Source: Actinoplanes italicus (GTDB taxonomy: Bacteria; Actinomycetota; Actinomycetes; Mycobacteriales; Micromonosporaceae). From it: DNA of 64,000 nt. Location of the stretch: positions 558,001-622,000 of the forward strand of contig NZ_PVMZ01000002.1 in NCBI RefSeq assembly GCF_003001815.1, read 5' to 3'. Below the pieces are notes generated by a model. The model made no database searches, was not told where the DNA came from, and saw only the letters and a program-made list of their open reading frames with translations. Shown one piece after another: positions 12,903 to 21,720 of this stretch (position 1 is its first letter; every line of letters starts with the position of its first letter). The translations under genes were made by a program, and so were the position numbers.

Positions 12903-13655
12903 TCAGCGGGTCGCGGCGAAGGAGAGGGAGAGCAGGGTGGCGGCGAGCATGCCGCCGAGCAGCGTCAGGCCGATGCCGCCGATGTCCATGCGCGCCCGCA
13001 GGCGGCGATGGACGAGACAGGCGGCGACAGGCACCCCCGCGGACGGGGCGATCAGGAACGTGAGCCACCCGAGACCGCGGATCAGGAAGCCGCCCCAGGC
13101 CGCGTTGTCGCCGAACGTGACCAGCCCGGCGGCGACCAGCCCGGTGACGAAGGCGCTCAGCGCACCGGTCAGCGGCAGCAACGGCAGCGCCCAGCGGGGG
13201 ACCGCGGCGCCGGCCGGGCGGACGGTGACGTCGATACGGTCGGCGGCCCGGGAGAGCAGCACGCGTGGGGACTGGCGCCCCGCCGGTACCACGTCCTCGC
13301 CCGGCTCGGGCCGGCGCTGGAGGGCCACCCGCGGCATTGCTTCGACCGACGCCGGCTCGGGCAGCTCACCGAGAGCGCGGACGCGCAGGCCACGGGCCCG
13401 GCGCAGCTGGTCCCAGAGGCGGGCGGCCTCCCGGTCGACGTCGAGCACCTGGGCGGCGGCGGCTCCGGCCCAGCGGTCGGCGGCCAGCGCCTCGCCCTCG
13501 GCGCGGGCCAGTTCGCCGGCGGCGCGGGCAGCGCTGTCCTGGTAGGCCTGTTCGGCGTCGTCGAGTTCGGTGTCGCGGCGGCGGGTCACGTCGGCGAGTG
13601 CGCTCACCATCAGCTGGTAGTCGCGGCCCAGGGGCTGACGGTCATGTGTGGTCAC
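12903..13655 (-). CDS. Coiled-coil membrane protein of the FtsK-like cluster
   Basis: This 250-residue protein of unknown function has an N-terminal charged, alanine-rich region (about residues 10-100) with heptad-like spacing, a linker, and then about three membrane helices (near 150-175, 185-208 and 228-246). Its N-terminal helix resembles the N-terminus of the adjacent ATPase, which suggests the two pair. The GTG start at 13655 lies 14 bp inside the end of the ATPase gene, so it is co-translated with it. It is the last gene of a four-gene minus-strand cluster. Confidence 0.78.
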   Translation of the reverse strand: MTTHDRQPLGRDYQLMVSALADVTRRRDTELDDAEQAYQDSAARAAGELARAEGEALAADRWAGAAAAQVLDVDREAARLWDQLRRARGLRVRALGELPEPASVEAMPRVALQRRPEPGEDVVPAGRQSPRVLLSRAADRIDVTVRPAGAAVPRWALPLLPLTGALSAFVTGLVAAGLVTFGDNAAWGGFLIRGLGWLTFLIAPSAGVPVAACLVHRRLRARMDIGGIGLTLLGGMLAATLLSLSFAATR

Positions 13656-16101
13656 TGTTCACCTCGTACGGGATGATCACTTCGGGTGTGCGGTGCACCG
13701 ACCGGTCGAAGAAGAGGGCGCGGCGTGGCCGTGGCCGCCACAGCGGGCCGCCCGGCTGTGGATAGAGGGGTGCCAGTTCGGAGCCGTGCACGTCGAGGGC
13801 GACCCACGCGCCGATCGGGTCGAACCGGCCGGCCAGGTCGTCGCGCAGCCGGCTGACCGTCCGCCACCAGCCGAGTACGTGCACCCGCCGGGACGGGCCG
13901 CTGTCGAGCAGGGCGCGCAGCGCGGGCCGGTGCGCCGGGCCGGCCGATTCGAGGCCGTAACCGATGAGGTAGCGGGGGATCTCGGAGACGGGCGGGTCGA
14001 AGTGGACGTCGGACGCGTCGTACCAGTCGGCCGCCGGCAGCTCGGCGACCAGCCGGGCGGCGGCCCGTTCGGTGTCCGGGTCCAGGCAGACGATGCTGAA
14101 GTGTGCCGGACCCTGAGCGGCCAGCGACAGCGCGGCCGCCGCCAGGACGTCGCAGGCCTCGTCGGCGCGGGTGCCGAGGACCGCGAGGTTGCGCCCGGGC
14201 ATCCGGCCGAGCCGCAGCCGGGCCGGGCGGGCGGACACGTCGATCCGTTCGCCGAGTACGGCGCCGGGTGAGGAGCCGACCGGTGTGTCGGCGGTCGGTA
14301 CCCGTCCGGACGGCCGGTACGCCGACGGCAGCCGGGGCACCGCGTCCCCGTCGAACAGCCGCGGCTCCTCGCAGCCGAGCGGCCGGGACCGCCACAGCCG
14401 CCGCTGGGTGGCCCTCCAGGTGGCCGGGTCGCCGGCGTCGGGAAGCCGCACCACCCGGTTGGCGCCGGCCAGCCCCGACTCGGCGTTCACGACCGCGTGG
14501 TGGCGGGGGATGACCGAGGCGGCCAGGTTGTCGTCGGCGAGTACCCGCACGGCCTTGGGCAGGGCGATCCGCAGGGTGAACGGGGCGATCAGGGCGGGGC
14601 GGCCCCACAGCGACCGGACGGCGGCGGTGTCCCCGGTGGCGAGGATCAGGTGGATGCCGTGCGAGCGGCCGCGCCGGGCCAGGTCCTCGAGCAGGTCCAC
14701 GGCCTCGTCGGCGATCGCGTCCCGGCCGTCGAGCAGCACCGGGAACTCGTCGACGACGGCGACGATCCGCGGATGGTCGGCGAGGTCCTCGCCGCGGGCG
14801 GTCCGGCCGCGCAGCTCTTCGCCGAGGTGGCGGAGCACGGCCAGGCCGAACTCCCGGTCGTCGCGCACGTTGATCCCGGCCAGCCGGACCTGCGGCAGCC
14901 AGCTGGGGTCGCGGGGGCCCGGCGTGTACCGGGCGAACGAGCCGCCGGCCTGGAAGTCGAGCAGGTACAGGGCCAGGTCGGCGGGGCCGTACCGGGTGGC
15001 CAGCGAACCGAGCCAGGTGTAGATCAGGTTGGTCTTGCCGGATCCGGGCGGGCCGCCGATCAGCGCGTGCGGCGGATCGTCGCCGAGCCGGAGATCGACG
15101 AGCGTGCCGTCGGTGCTGTCGCCGATGGGGGCGGACAGGCCGTACCGGGAGGACTCGTCCCAGAGCCGGGCCGGTTCGAGATCGGCGAGCCGGGCCGGTG
15201 GCGGGCCCTGCCGCAGGCGGTCCGCCACGTCCCGGAAGAGTGTGGCCGGCGGCGGAGGGTCGAGCCGCACCTCGATGCGGCCGAGCGAGCCGACCGCGGC
15301 GACCCGGTCCCGGACCATGATCCGCTCGACCGCCGGATCGTCCGGCAGGTCCAGGCCGCGAACGACCAGGTGGACCCCGAGGCCCACCCCGGTACGCGCG
15401 ATCCGGTCCAGTTGCACCCGCTGCACCCGGGTCAGCTCGTCGGCGGTGGTCGGGTCGGCGAGCAGGACGGCGAGCCGCCATTCGTCGCCGGCGGGCCGGC
15501 CGAGTTCCTCGAGCAGTGCCCCGAACCCGTCCGGCCCGACGAACCGTGGCCCCAGCTGTCCGAAAGTGCCCAGTCGCTGCGGGTCGTAGACGATCAGTTC
15601 CACCTCGCCGGGCCGCGTGCTGCCCAGCGCCCGCAGCAGCAGCCCGGTGATTACGTCGTCGAGGGTCGCGGCGGGCCCGCTCAGGTGCAGGTGGGCGCGG
15701 CCGAGCAGGGGGATGAGCGCGGGCAGCGAGGCCGTCTCGTCGAAGCTGATGGTGCCGATGCGCAGCATGCCCGGCGGGCGGCCGGGTTCGGGCTCGCTGG
15801 GTGCCCAGAGTCGCCAGGGCGCCCCCGCGGCCCCGGTCGCGCTGATCGTGGCGAGGCCGCGCAGGTGCCCGGCGAGGCGGGTCGCCTCATCCTGGTAGCG
15901 CTCCTGGATGTCCTGGCGGGCGGACTCCCGGGCGGTGGCCAGCTGGTTGAGGCAGGTGGCGTAGGCCTCCCGCACCAGCCGCCGCCGGTGCTGTGCCTCG
16001 CCCCGGGCCGACTCGGCGGCGGCGAGGACGGCGCGGGCGGTGCCGCGGGCCTCGGCGAGCTCCTGCCGGACCGCGGCGACCAGCGCCTTGCGGTGGCTCA
16101 T
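13642..16101 (-). CDS. FtsK/SpoIIIE-like (EccC-related) P-loop ATPase with N-terminal coiled coil
   Basis: This 819-residue protein has a coiled-coil-like N-terminus (1-85) and a middle domain (about 115-285) reminiscent of a degenerate ATPase module. A FtsK/SpoIIIE domain follows, with Walker A GGPPGSGKT (349-357) and Walker B IVAVVDEF (446-453), then a C-terminal region ending in a third alpha/beta module. No membrane helices are visible, unlike FtsK itself, so it may dock on the neighbouring membrane proteins. Related ATPases pump DNA or secrete proteins (type VII EccC). No WXG100 genes are in sight, so the substrate is unknown. The start codon lacks an obvious ribosome binding site. Confidence 0.85.
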   Translation of the reverse strand: MSHRKALVAAVRQELAEARGTARAVLAAAESARGEAQHRRRLVREAYATCLNQLATARESARQDIQERYQDEATRLAGHLRGLATISATGAAGAPWRLWAPSEPEPGRPPGMLRIGTISFDETASLPALIPLLGRAHLHLSGPAATLDDVITGLLLRALGSTRPGEVELIVYDPQRLGTFGQLGPRFVGPDGFGALLEELGRPAGDEWRLAVLLADPTTADELTRVQRVQLDRIARTGVGLGVHLVVRGLDLPDDPAVERIMVRDRVAAVGSLGRIEVRLDPPPPATLFRDVADRLRQGPPPARLADLEPARLWDESSRYGLSAPIGDSTDGTLVDLRLGDDPPHALIGGPPGSGKTNLIYTWLGSLATRYGPADLALYLLDFQAGGSFARYTPGPRDPSWLPQVRLAGINVRDDREFGLAVLRHLGEELRGRTARGEDLADHPRIVAVVDEFPVLLDGRDAIADEAVDLLEDLARRGRSHGIHLILATGDTAAVRSLWGRPALIAPFTLRIALPKAVRVLADDNLAASVIPRHHAVVNAESGLAGANRVVRLPDAGDPATWRATQRRLWRSRPLGCEEPRLFDGDAVPRLPSAYRPSGRVPTADTPVGSSPGAVLGERIDVSARPARLRLGRMPGRNLAVLGTRADEACDVLAAAALSLAAQGPAHFSIVCLDPDTERAAARLVAELPAADWYDASDVHFDPPVSEIPRYLIGYGLESAGPAHRPALRALLDSGPSRRVHVLGWWRTVSRLRDDLAGRFDPIGAWVALDVHGSELAPLYPQPGGPLWRPRPRRALFFDRSVHRTPEVIIPYEVNSDHT

Positions 16102-16140
16102 GGTCGGGGATATTAGCCATAAAAGACCATTTTAGGAGGT

Positions 16141-17478
16141 TTACGTGGTGCGTGTCGTGATCTCGGCCGAGGGCAGCGCGCGGCGCCGGCCCACCACATC
16201 GGTCCACAGCTGCTCGGCCACCACGATCGCGGCCTCCCGCTGCCACTGCTTGGCGATGTCCTTCGGCACATACCGTTTGAACCAGTCGACGGCCAGCCGG
16301 GCCTCCCGGCTCACCCCGTCCAGTCGGGGGCGGCGGGCGTACGGATCCAGGCCGAGCACACAGCAGAACTGGAGCACGTTGTAGAACCGCCACTCCTCGG
16401 TCGTACTGAACGGCCCGGCCGGTCGCAGCCCCGAGACGCACTCCCGCAGGACCGCACGCAGCTCCCGGGCCCGGGCCCGCGGCTGGTCGTCACGTCCCGC
16501 GAGCCGCCGCTCCACCGACGGCAGGTCGGTCAGCGGACTGCGCGCCAGCCGGTTCAGGTCACCGAAGTCGACCAGTGCCCTCCGGGTCAGCCGCAGGAAC
16601 TCGGGCTCGGCGATGGTGTTGAGCCTCCGCTGCTCGCGCCGCCGCAACAGCGCGTCCGCGTTCAGGAACAGCGCCGACCGGTCGGTCCGCAGCGCCTGCT
16701 CGTCGGCGAGGGCGACCCGGTCCAGTGCCCGGCGCACCTGGGAACCCAGCCCGGCCAGCGCCGCGCCGGCGGCCAGCACCACGAACTGCAGCAGCGCCAC
16801 CCCGTCCTCGTCCGGCACCAGGAACATCGTGGCGGCCGTCGGGATGCCGGCCAGTACCAGCACGGCGACCGCGGCGGCCAGCGAGCGCCGCAGATCGGGC
16901 CGCAGCCGCTCGCCGGTCTCGGTCGCGTGCGCCACCGCGATCAGGTAGCCGACCACCAGCAGGTTCAGACCGAGCGCCGGCACCGCCGCGATCGCACCGG
17001 AGTCGGTGAACACCAGCAGCACCAGAGCGGCCGTGAACAGCAGGGACATCACGGTCAGCGCCGGTGTCAGCATCGTCGGCGTCACCTGTGCCCGCATCCG
17101 CCAGAGCAGGCTCAGCCCGCCGACCAGCGGCGCCAGCACGACCAGCCGGCCCGCCTGCGGCAGGAAAATGATCATCAGAAGGAACGCGGCGCCGAGCAGC
17201 AGGGCGCCGCGGTCGATCGGTCGCCGCTCGGCCGGCGTCAGCGGCAGCAGCGACACCACCGCGCCGGCCCAGCACAGCGCCGGGATGCAGAGCAGGATCT
17301 CGGCGGTCGAGGAACCGGGAGCCACGGCCCAGGCGGCCACTCCGATGGCGTACGACACCAGGGCCGTCGCCGTCCAGCGCAGTGTGGCGCGGGCCGGATC
17401 CCGGCCGATCAGGTAGCAGGCGAGCCAGCAGCTGAGGGTGAATGCGGATACGGCGATCGCGGGCACCCCGAGAGTCAA
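16141..17478 (-). CDS. Polytopic membrane protein with a cytoplasmic C-terminal domain, unknown function
   Basis: This protein has about 445 residues. Roughly the first 245 contain eight or more membrane helices. Residues 250-445 form a soluble, Arg-rich domain with FGDLNRLARSPL and EEWRFYNVLQF as its most distinctive segments. I remember similar segments from uncharacterised regulatory proteins but cannot name a family. I chose the TTG start at 17478 because it overlaps the upstream stop as TTGA; a GTG at 17466 is the alternative. It lies between DUF4126 and the FtsK-like ATPase and is likely co-transcribed with both. Confidence 0.75.
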   Translation of the reverse strand: MTLGVPAIAVSAFTLSCWLACYLIGRDPARATLRWTATALVSYAIGVAAWAVAPGSSTAEILLCIPALCWAGAVVSLLPLTPAERRPIDRGALLLGAAFLLMIIFLPQAGRLVVLAPLVGGLSLLWRMRAQVTPTMLTPALTVMSLLFTAALVLLVFTDSGAIAAVPALGLNLLVVGYLIAVAHATETGERLRPDLRRSLAAAVAVLVLAGIPTAATMFLVPDEDGVALLQFVVLAAGAALAGLGSQVRRALDRVALADEQALRTDRSALFLNADALLRRREQRRLNTIAEPEFLRLTRRALVDFGDLNRLARSPLTDLPSVERRLAGRDDQPRARARELRAVLRECVSGLRPAGPFSTTEEWRFYNVLQFCCVLGLDPYARRPRLDGVSREARLAVDWFKRYVPKDIAKQWQREAAIVVAEQLWTDVVGRRRALPSAEITTRTT

Positions 17479-18095
17479 CCAAACAGGTGACGGGTCTCGA
17501 CACTCCCGAGGCGTTCCCTCTTCCGGCGGTTCCGGCGCCGCATCACCCAGATCGCCGCCCACACGAACAGGCCGAGGCCGATCAGAACCAGCACCGGAAG
17601 CACGATGGCCAGCACCGACATCACCACGCTGCCGATGTCCTCGGCCGTGCTGGCGACCGGAGCACCGAATCCGGCGGTGGCCGTGTTGACCACAGGGCGG
17701 GACGCCGCCTTCACTCCGTGGACCATCAGGGCGATCACGACACCCGAGACGATCGGGACCCACTGGTTCGAGGTGAAGAACGCGCCCGGATCGGAGACCG
17801 TCACCGTCTCCGACGCCGAGCCCGCGCCGAACGCCAGCCCGCCCGCGGTCGGCCGGACGAACGTCTGCACCACGTCGTTGAGATGGTCGACGACCGGAAC
17901 CTTGTCCGCGACCACCTCGATGGCCAGCAGCACCGCGAGAATCGACAGGGTCCAGCCGTTCGCCAGCCAGGTCGACGAGGACGGCAGCTCGATGGCCTCG
18001 GTGTAGCGGGCCAGCAGCCCCATGGTCAGCAGCGGGATGTAGGCGTTCAGTCCGGCGGAGGCAGCGAGACCGGTACCGGTCAATACTTCGAACAC
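17475..18095 (-). CDS. DUF4126 family membrane protein
   Basis: This 206-residue protein has the DUF4126 pattern: an N-terminal [23 protein letters not shown], a [17 protein letters not shown] segment, and several membrane helices including a C-terminal one followed by a basic tail ([11 protein letters not shown]). The function is unknown. It starts at GTG 18095 and is the first gene of the four-gene minus-strand cluster, divergent from nucS with a 71-bp gap. Confidence 0.85.
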   Translation of the reverse strand: MFEVLTGTGLAASAGLNAYIPLLTMGLLARYTEAIELPSSSTWLANGWTLSILAVLLAIEVVADKVPVVDHLNDVVQTFVRPTAGGLAFGAGSASETVTVSDPGAFFTSNQWVPIVSGVVIALMVHGVKAASRPVVNTATAGFGAPVASTAEDIGSVVMSVLAIVLPVLVLIGLGLFVWAAIWVMRRRNRRKRERLGSVETRHLFG

Positions 18096-18166
18096 GCTAC
18101 GAGCATGGCACCGTCACGCACGTGGCGCCCGCCGGGCCCGCGCGACGCGTCAGGTACCGTCGTGCG

Positions 18167-18826
18167 GTGCGTCTGGTCATCGCGAAGTGCTCCGTGGACT
18201 ATGTCGGCAAACTCTCCGCCCATCTGCCCCCGGCGGTGCGGCTGCTGATGGTCAAAGCCGACGGGTCGGTGTCGATCCATGCCGACGACCGTGCCTACAA
18301 GCCTCTCAACTGGATGAGCCCACCCTGCAGGCTGCAGGAGGCCCCCGGCGTCTGGAAGGTGATCAACAAGGCCGGCGAGGAGCTGCGGATCACCCTCGAG
18401 GAGGTCTTCCAGGACTACTCGTACGAGCTGGGCGTCGACCCCGGCCTGGTCAAGGACGGCGTCGAGGCGCACCTGCAGGAGCTGCTCGCCAAGCACCCGG
18501 AGACCTTCGGCGAGGGCTACACCCTGGTCCGCCGCGAGTACATGACCGCCATCGGCCCGGTCGACCTGCTGCTGAAGGACGCCGGCGGCGGCTCGGTGGC
18601 CGTCGAGGTGAAGCGCCGAGGCGAGATCGACGGCGTCGAGCAGTTGACCCGCTACCTCGAACTGATGAACCGCGACCCGCTACTGGCCCCGGTCCAGGGC
18701 GTCTTCGCCGCCCAGGAGATCAAGCCCCAGGCACGCGTCCTGGCCACCGACCGCGGCATCCGCTGCGTCGTCGTCGACTACGACGCGCTACGCGGCATGA
18801 AACGCGACGAGCTGACCCTTTTCTAG
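18167..18826 (+). CDS. nucS: Mismatch-specific endonuclease NucS/EndoMS
   Basis: This 219-residue enzyme cuts both strands at mismatches and provides the non-canonical mismatch repair used by actinobacteria and archaea that lack MutS/MutL. The N-terminal DNA-binding domain begins [16 protein letters not shown]. The C-terminal RecB-like nuclease core has Asp133 (GPVDLLL), Glu147 and Lys149 (VAVEVKRRG). GTG 18167 is the start that gives the standard family N-terminus. No mutS-like gene is in the window. A repeat-rich, gene-poor stretch follows it. Confidence 0.95.
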   Translation: MRLVIAKCSVDYVGKLSAHLPPAVRLLMVKADGSVSIHADDRAYKPLNWMSPPCRLQEAPGVWKVINKAGEELRITLEEVFQDYSYELGVDPGLVKDGVEAHLQELLAKHPETFGEGYTLVRREYMTAIGPVDLLLKDAGGGSVAVEVKRRGEIDGVEQLTRYLELMNRDPLLAPVQGVFAAQEIKPQARVLATDRGIRCVVVDYDALRGMKRDELTLF

Positions 18827-18974
18827 AACCATTATTTCGTACGGCTACGAGGAGCACCCGGGCTCCGCCGGCGACGCAGGCGGTCCCTCCCGGGCCCCAG
18901 CGCCCCTGACGGGCTGAGGCCTCCCCTCACCGCCCACCCACCCCTCCGCACGCCTTGGCCGACCTGCCGGCCCT

Positions 18975-19160
18975 GCCCAGGGTGATGCCCCCTGTCCTGC
19001 TCACGCTGATGTACCCGCCCTGTCCGGGCTGATCCACCTGTCCTGCCAGGCCGATTTGTCTGCCCTTCCTTGGTCGATCCGGTCGCTCTGCCTGACCTGA
19101 TCTACCCCGTCCCGCCCGGTTGATCTGTGCGCCCCGCCCGGCTGATCCACCCCGCGGACC
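18975..19160 (+). repeat. Degenerate array built on CGGCTGATC-CACC-type units
   Basis: About eight diverged copies of a short motif (GGCTGATCCACCTGTCCTG and variants such as ACCTGATCTACCCCGTCCCG) occur 20-27 bp apart. The whole stretch 18827-19893 (1.07 kb) has no gene I can support; it holds this array, a CCCCGT microsatellite and a 22-bp repeat. Confidence 0.6.
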
Positions 19161-19315
19161 TACTTTGTGGCCCGTTGTCCCCGCTTCGGCTGAGACGGTG
19201 ACCGAGCCGGCCAGGCTGACTTACCCGGCTGGTCCGGGCCGCTGTCTCCGCTCATCCGGAACCGTGGCCCAAACTGCCCCGACGATCCCTCCCGCGCCGT
19301 TGTCGGGCGACCATG

Positions 19316-19346
19316 CCCCGTCCCCGTCCCCGTCCCCGTCCCCGTC
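19316..19346 (+). repeat. CCCCGT hexanucleotide microsatellite
   Basis: Five consecutive CCCCGT units are followed by CGTCGGG. It is non-coding as far as I can tell. Confidence 0.9.
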
Positions 19347-19431
19347 GTCGGGAGATCTTGAGCGCGAGTTGGGTGCGCGAGCGACAGAAGGAAGGAATGG
19401 AGAGGCCGCACGTGGGCGGCGGCGTGCGGCC

Positions 19432-19562
19432 ATGCAAGCGGCGGTGTGTGGCCGTGCAAGCGGCGGTGTGTGGCCGTGCAAGCGGCGGTGTGGGGCCGTG
19501 CAAGCGGCGGTGTGTGGCCGTGCAAGCGGCGGTGTGTGGCCGTGCAAGCGGCAGGCTGCGGC
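19432..19562 (+). repeat. 22-bp tandem repeat, about 5.5 copies
   Basis: Units of TGCAAGCGGCGGTGTGTGGC plus CG start at 19433, 19455, 19477, 19499, 19521 and 19543. They are nearly identical (one unit has GGGG in place of TGTG-type variation) and there are no spacers. Because 22 is not a multiple of 3, the short Cys-rich ORFs seen here cycle through frames and look like repeat artefacts. Confidence 0.92.
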
Positions 19563-19834
19563 CGGGCTGCGGGCGTGCGGGCTGCGACAACGTGTTCGGC
19601 GAGATCGCTGTCCGGATCGGGTCGCTTGTCGGGCCGCTCGCTCTAGTGAGCCTTCTCCGGTCGAGGTCCAGCCCGCCAGCCGCATCTCAAACCCGGAATC
19701 CGAGCTCTATCGCACACCTCGGCCACGGCTCCCCGGCTGCCGGAGGCCCTGACCCCCGAACCTATCTGGCGTTGGTCATGCGGCTCCCCCCTCGCCGTCA
19801 TCGACAGTTTACCAATGTGTTCATCGTCTCGGTT

Positions 19835-19889
19835 GGACAATTGGCATGATCCATTGCTGACAGTTCCTGATCGGGTTTAGGGACAATTG
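19835..19889 (+). promoter_or_regulatory. AT-richer upstream region with a repeated GGACAATTG motif
   Basis: GGACAATTG occurs at 19835-19843 and again at 19881-19889, just before the ATG at 19894, in a stretch of about 100 bp that is clearly less GC-rich than its surroundings. It could hold a promoter and a pair of regulator sites for the following ORF; this is inference. Confidence 0.35.
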
Positions 19890-19893
19890 ATGC

Positions 19894-21645
19894 ATGGGGC
19901 AGGCTTCATTGTTCAGTCGAGCGGAAACAGCCGCCATGCGCGATCGCACCGCGTCACGAAATTACTCTGCGAGCCGCGATGAATTCCGCCGTGAGCATGA
20001 GCGACGCCGTTCCTGGGGACTGCGGCGCCGGCATGCCGAGAAACTGCGCCGGAACCGCGAGGCAGGGTACTCCGTCACCCCATCATCGCCAGCTCCCGCT
20101 GGGAGCCGGTCGGTAACTGCGGGGGCGCCACCCGCCGTGGATCTGCCGGCAGCTGGACCGCAGTCATCGGTTTCCGCATCCGCCGTTGCCGGCTCTACTC
20201 CCTCTGTTTCGGTCTTACCCTCCGCATCCGCCTCTGCCCACGTTTCCCCTGCTACATCCGTTTCGGTGTCATCATCTGCATCCGTATCCCCTGTTACCTG
20301 CGTTTCGGTTTCCGCATCCGCCACTGCCCACGCATCCCCTGCTACCTCCGCCTCGCCCTCGTCCCTCGCATCCGTCTCTGCCTCCGTTTCGGCCTCGCCC
20401 GTCCGCTCTGTCTTCCCTTCTGCCTCTGCCTCGCCCTCCCCTTCTACCTCGACCTCTACCTCCGCCCCTGCCTGCCGTTCTGCCTGTCGTTCTGCTTTCC
20501 CTTCTGCCTCTACCTCTACCTCTACCTCTGCCTGTACCTCTGCCTCTACCTCTGCCGCTGGCTGTCGTTCTGCTTTCCCTTCTGCCTCGGCCGCCGCTTC
20601 CTCGTCTGTTCCTGCCCCCGACTCTGCTTCCTCCTCTACGGTCGTTTCGCTGCGGCGGAGTTCGGCGGCTCGGACGGCTGCCCCGTCAGGGCCGATCCCA
20701 GCATCGGATGCAGTACAGGCAGTCCACTCGGAACGGGTGGCACGGAGCGGGCCGTTTCGACAGGCGCGGAGCGCGGGGCGATCGGCGGCAGACAGTTCGG
20801 TCACACGAGGTGCCTCACTTCGCACGCAGCGGTCGTTGCCTACGGCCCGGCGACTTGATCATGGTGTGGGGCCGGCCTTGCTGTCCGTGTCTCGACCGGC
20901 TCTATATGGAATTTCATTGCTTGGGGGTGGTTCCCGCAGGACGGAGGTCGCGGTAACGGGTCCCGGTGATTTCCTTCCCGGCCGCACCGATGGGGTTCGC
21001 CCAGCGACGGTTACCGCAGACAGAACCTGCATATGCGTGCACTCTCCGTCTTCCTCGCCACTGGCGAGAGCGGCTGGCCTGAAGCGCGTTCGTAGAATCT
21101 TCAGGGATTCACGGAAGAGTCAGGTTCAAACTGTCTCGTCGAAGGCCGCTATTTTGTTACGGCCCCGAAAGAGGACGAGCGCCCATTCCGTCAGTGGCGG
21201 GCAATGCCGGCCAAACCAATGCCTTCCACCAAGCCCGGCAACGGCCCCACCGTGGACGCACCACCCGCCCAACTCGACCACGTCCCGCCTAGCCAGTCGG
21301 GCACACCGCCAATGCAAGCGCCCTCACCCCACTCGCGAGGCCCACCAGACTGGGCGAGGCCCGCCAGACTGGGCGAGGCCTGCCGGGCCAGCACCATCCG
21401 CGATGGTCGGCATCATCCGCGAGGTCGGGCACCCTCTGTCGGCGAGAGGCTATTTGCCGGGCGGGAGGCCGTTTGCCAGGCTGGTGCCCTCTGCTAGGTC
21501 GGGCGCCTCCTGCCGGGCAGGAGGCTATTTGCCAGGCTGGTGCCCCTGCCAGGCGGGAGGCCGTTTGCCAGGCTGGCGTCCACTGTCGGGCGGGAGGCTA
21601 TTTGCCGGGCGGGAGGCCGTTTGCCAGGCTGGTGCCCTCTGCTAG
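19894..21645 (+). CDS. Hypothetical low-complexity ORF with a conserved-looking 60-residue N-terminus
   Basis: The frame is open for 583 codons. Residues 1-60 (FSRAETAAMRDRT, then NYSASRDEFRREHERRR, then GLRRRHAEKLRR) look like a genuine charged helical domain; I recall similar short proteins from Micromonosporaceae, with no known function. Residues 110-240 are almost only Ser, Ala, Thr, Pro and Val, encoded by a hexamer-like CCTCTG/CCTCTA repeat. After about residue 250 the frame runs through sequence with no protein-like character and into GC-rich direct repeats. I think the real gene is short and that the long frame is repeat-driven; a degraded gene is also possible. An acidic ORF on the opposite strand (19962-20825) is the mirror of the same repeat. 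Confidence 0.4.
   Translation: MGQASLFSRAETAAMRDRTASRNYSASRDEFRREHERRRSWGLRRRHAEKLRRNREAGYSVTPSSPAPAGSRSVTAGAPPAVDLPAAGPQSSVSASAVAGSTPSVSVLPSASASAHVSPATSVSVSSSASVSPVTCVSVSASATAHASPATSASPSSLASVSASVSASPVRSVFPSASASPSPSTSTSTSAPACRSACRSAFPSASTSTSTSACTSASTSAAGCRSAFPSASAAASSSVPAPDSASSSTVVSLRRSSAARTAAPSGPIPASDAVQAVHSERVARSGPFRQARSAGRSAADSSVTRGASLRTQRSLPTARRLDHGVGPALLSVSRPALYGISLLGGGSRRTEVAVTGPGDFLPGRTDGVRPATVTADRTCICVHSPSSSPLARAAGLKRVRRIFRDSRKSQVQTVSSKAAILLRPRKRTSAHSVSGGQCRPNQCLPPSPATAPPWTHHPPNSTTSRLASRAHRQCKRPHPTREAHQTGRGPPDWARPAGPAPSAMVGIIREVGHPLSARGYLPGGRPFARLVPSARSGASCRAGGYLPGWCPCQAGGRLPGWRPLSGGRLFAGREAVCQAGALC
20200..20640 (+). repeat. Pyrimidine-rich degenerate hexamer repeat (CCTCTG/CCTCTA/CGTTTC)
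   Basis: About 440 bp are dominated by six-base periodicity with strong strand asymmetry (C/T on the plus strand). It encodes Ser/Ala/Thr runs in the 19894 frame, Leu-Pro runs in another, and Glu-Ala-Val runs on the minus strand. Confidence 0.8.
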
Positions 21646-21720
21646 GTCGGGCGCCTCCTGCCGGGCGGGAGGCCGTTTGCCAGGCTGGCGTCCACTGGCG
21701 GGCGGGAGGCCATCGGCCAG
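21446..21720 (+). repeat. Higher-order direct repeats built on GGGAGGC / TTTGCCAGGCTGG blocks
   Basis: A 73-bp segment at 21446-21518 recurs without change at 21594-21666. Shorter blocks (GGAGGCCGTTTGCCAGGCTGG) recur in between and afterwards. A smaller 19-bp repeat with CCAGACTGGGCGAGGC lies just upstream, near 21335-21380. Confidence 0.88.

Noticed and set aside
19432..19562. Possible CRISPR array
   Set aside because: The 22-bp units are contiguous with no unique spacers, and there are no cas genes; it is a simple tandem repeat.
19962..20825. Acidic 287-residue minus-strand ORF (Glu/Ala/Val-rich)
   Set aside because: It is the complement of the hexamer repeat in the 19894 ORF; with no independent domain or ribosome binding site, the plus-strand frame with the real-looking N-terminus is more credible.
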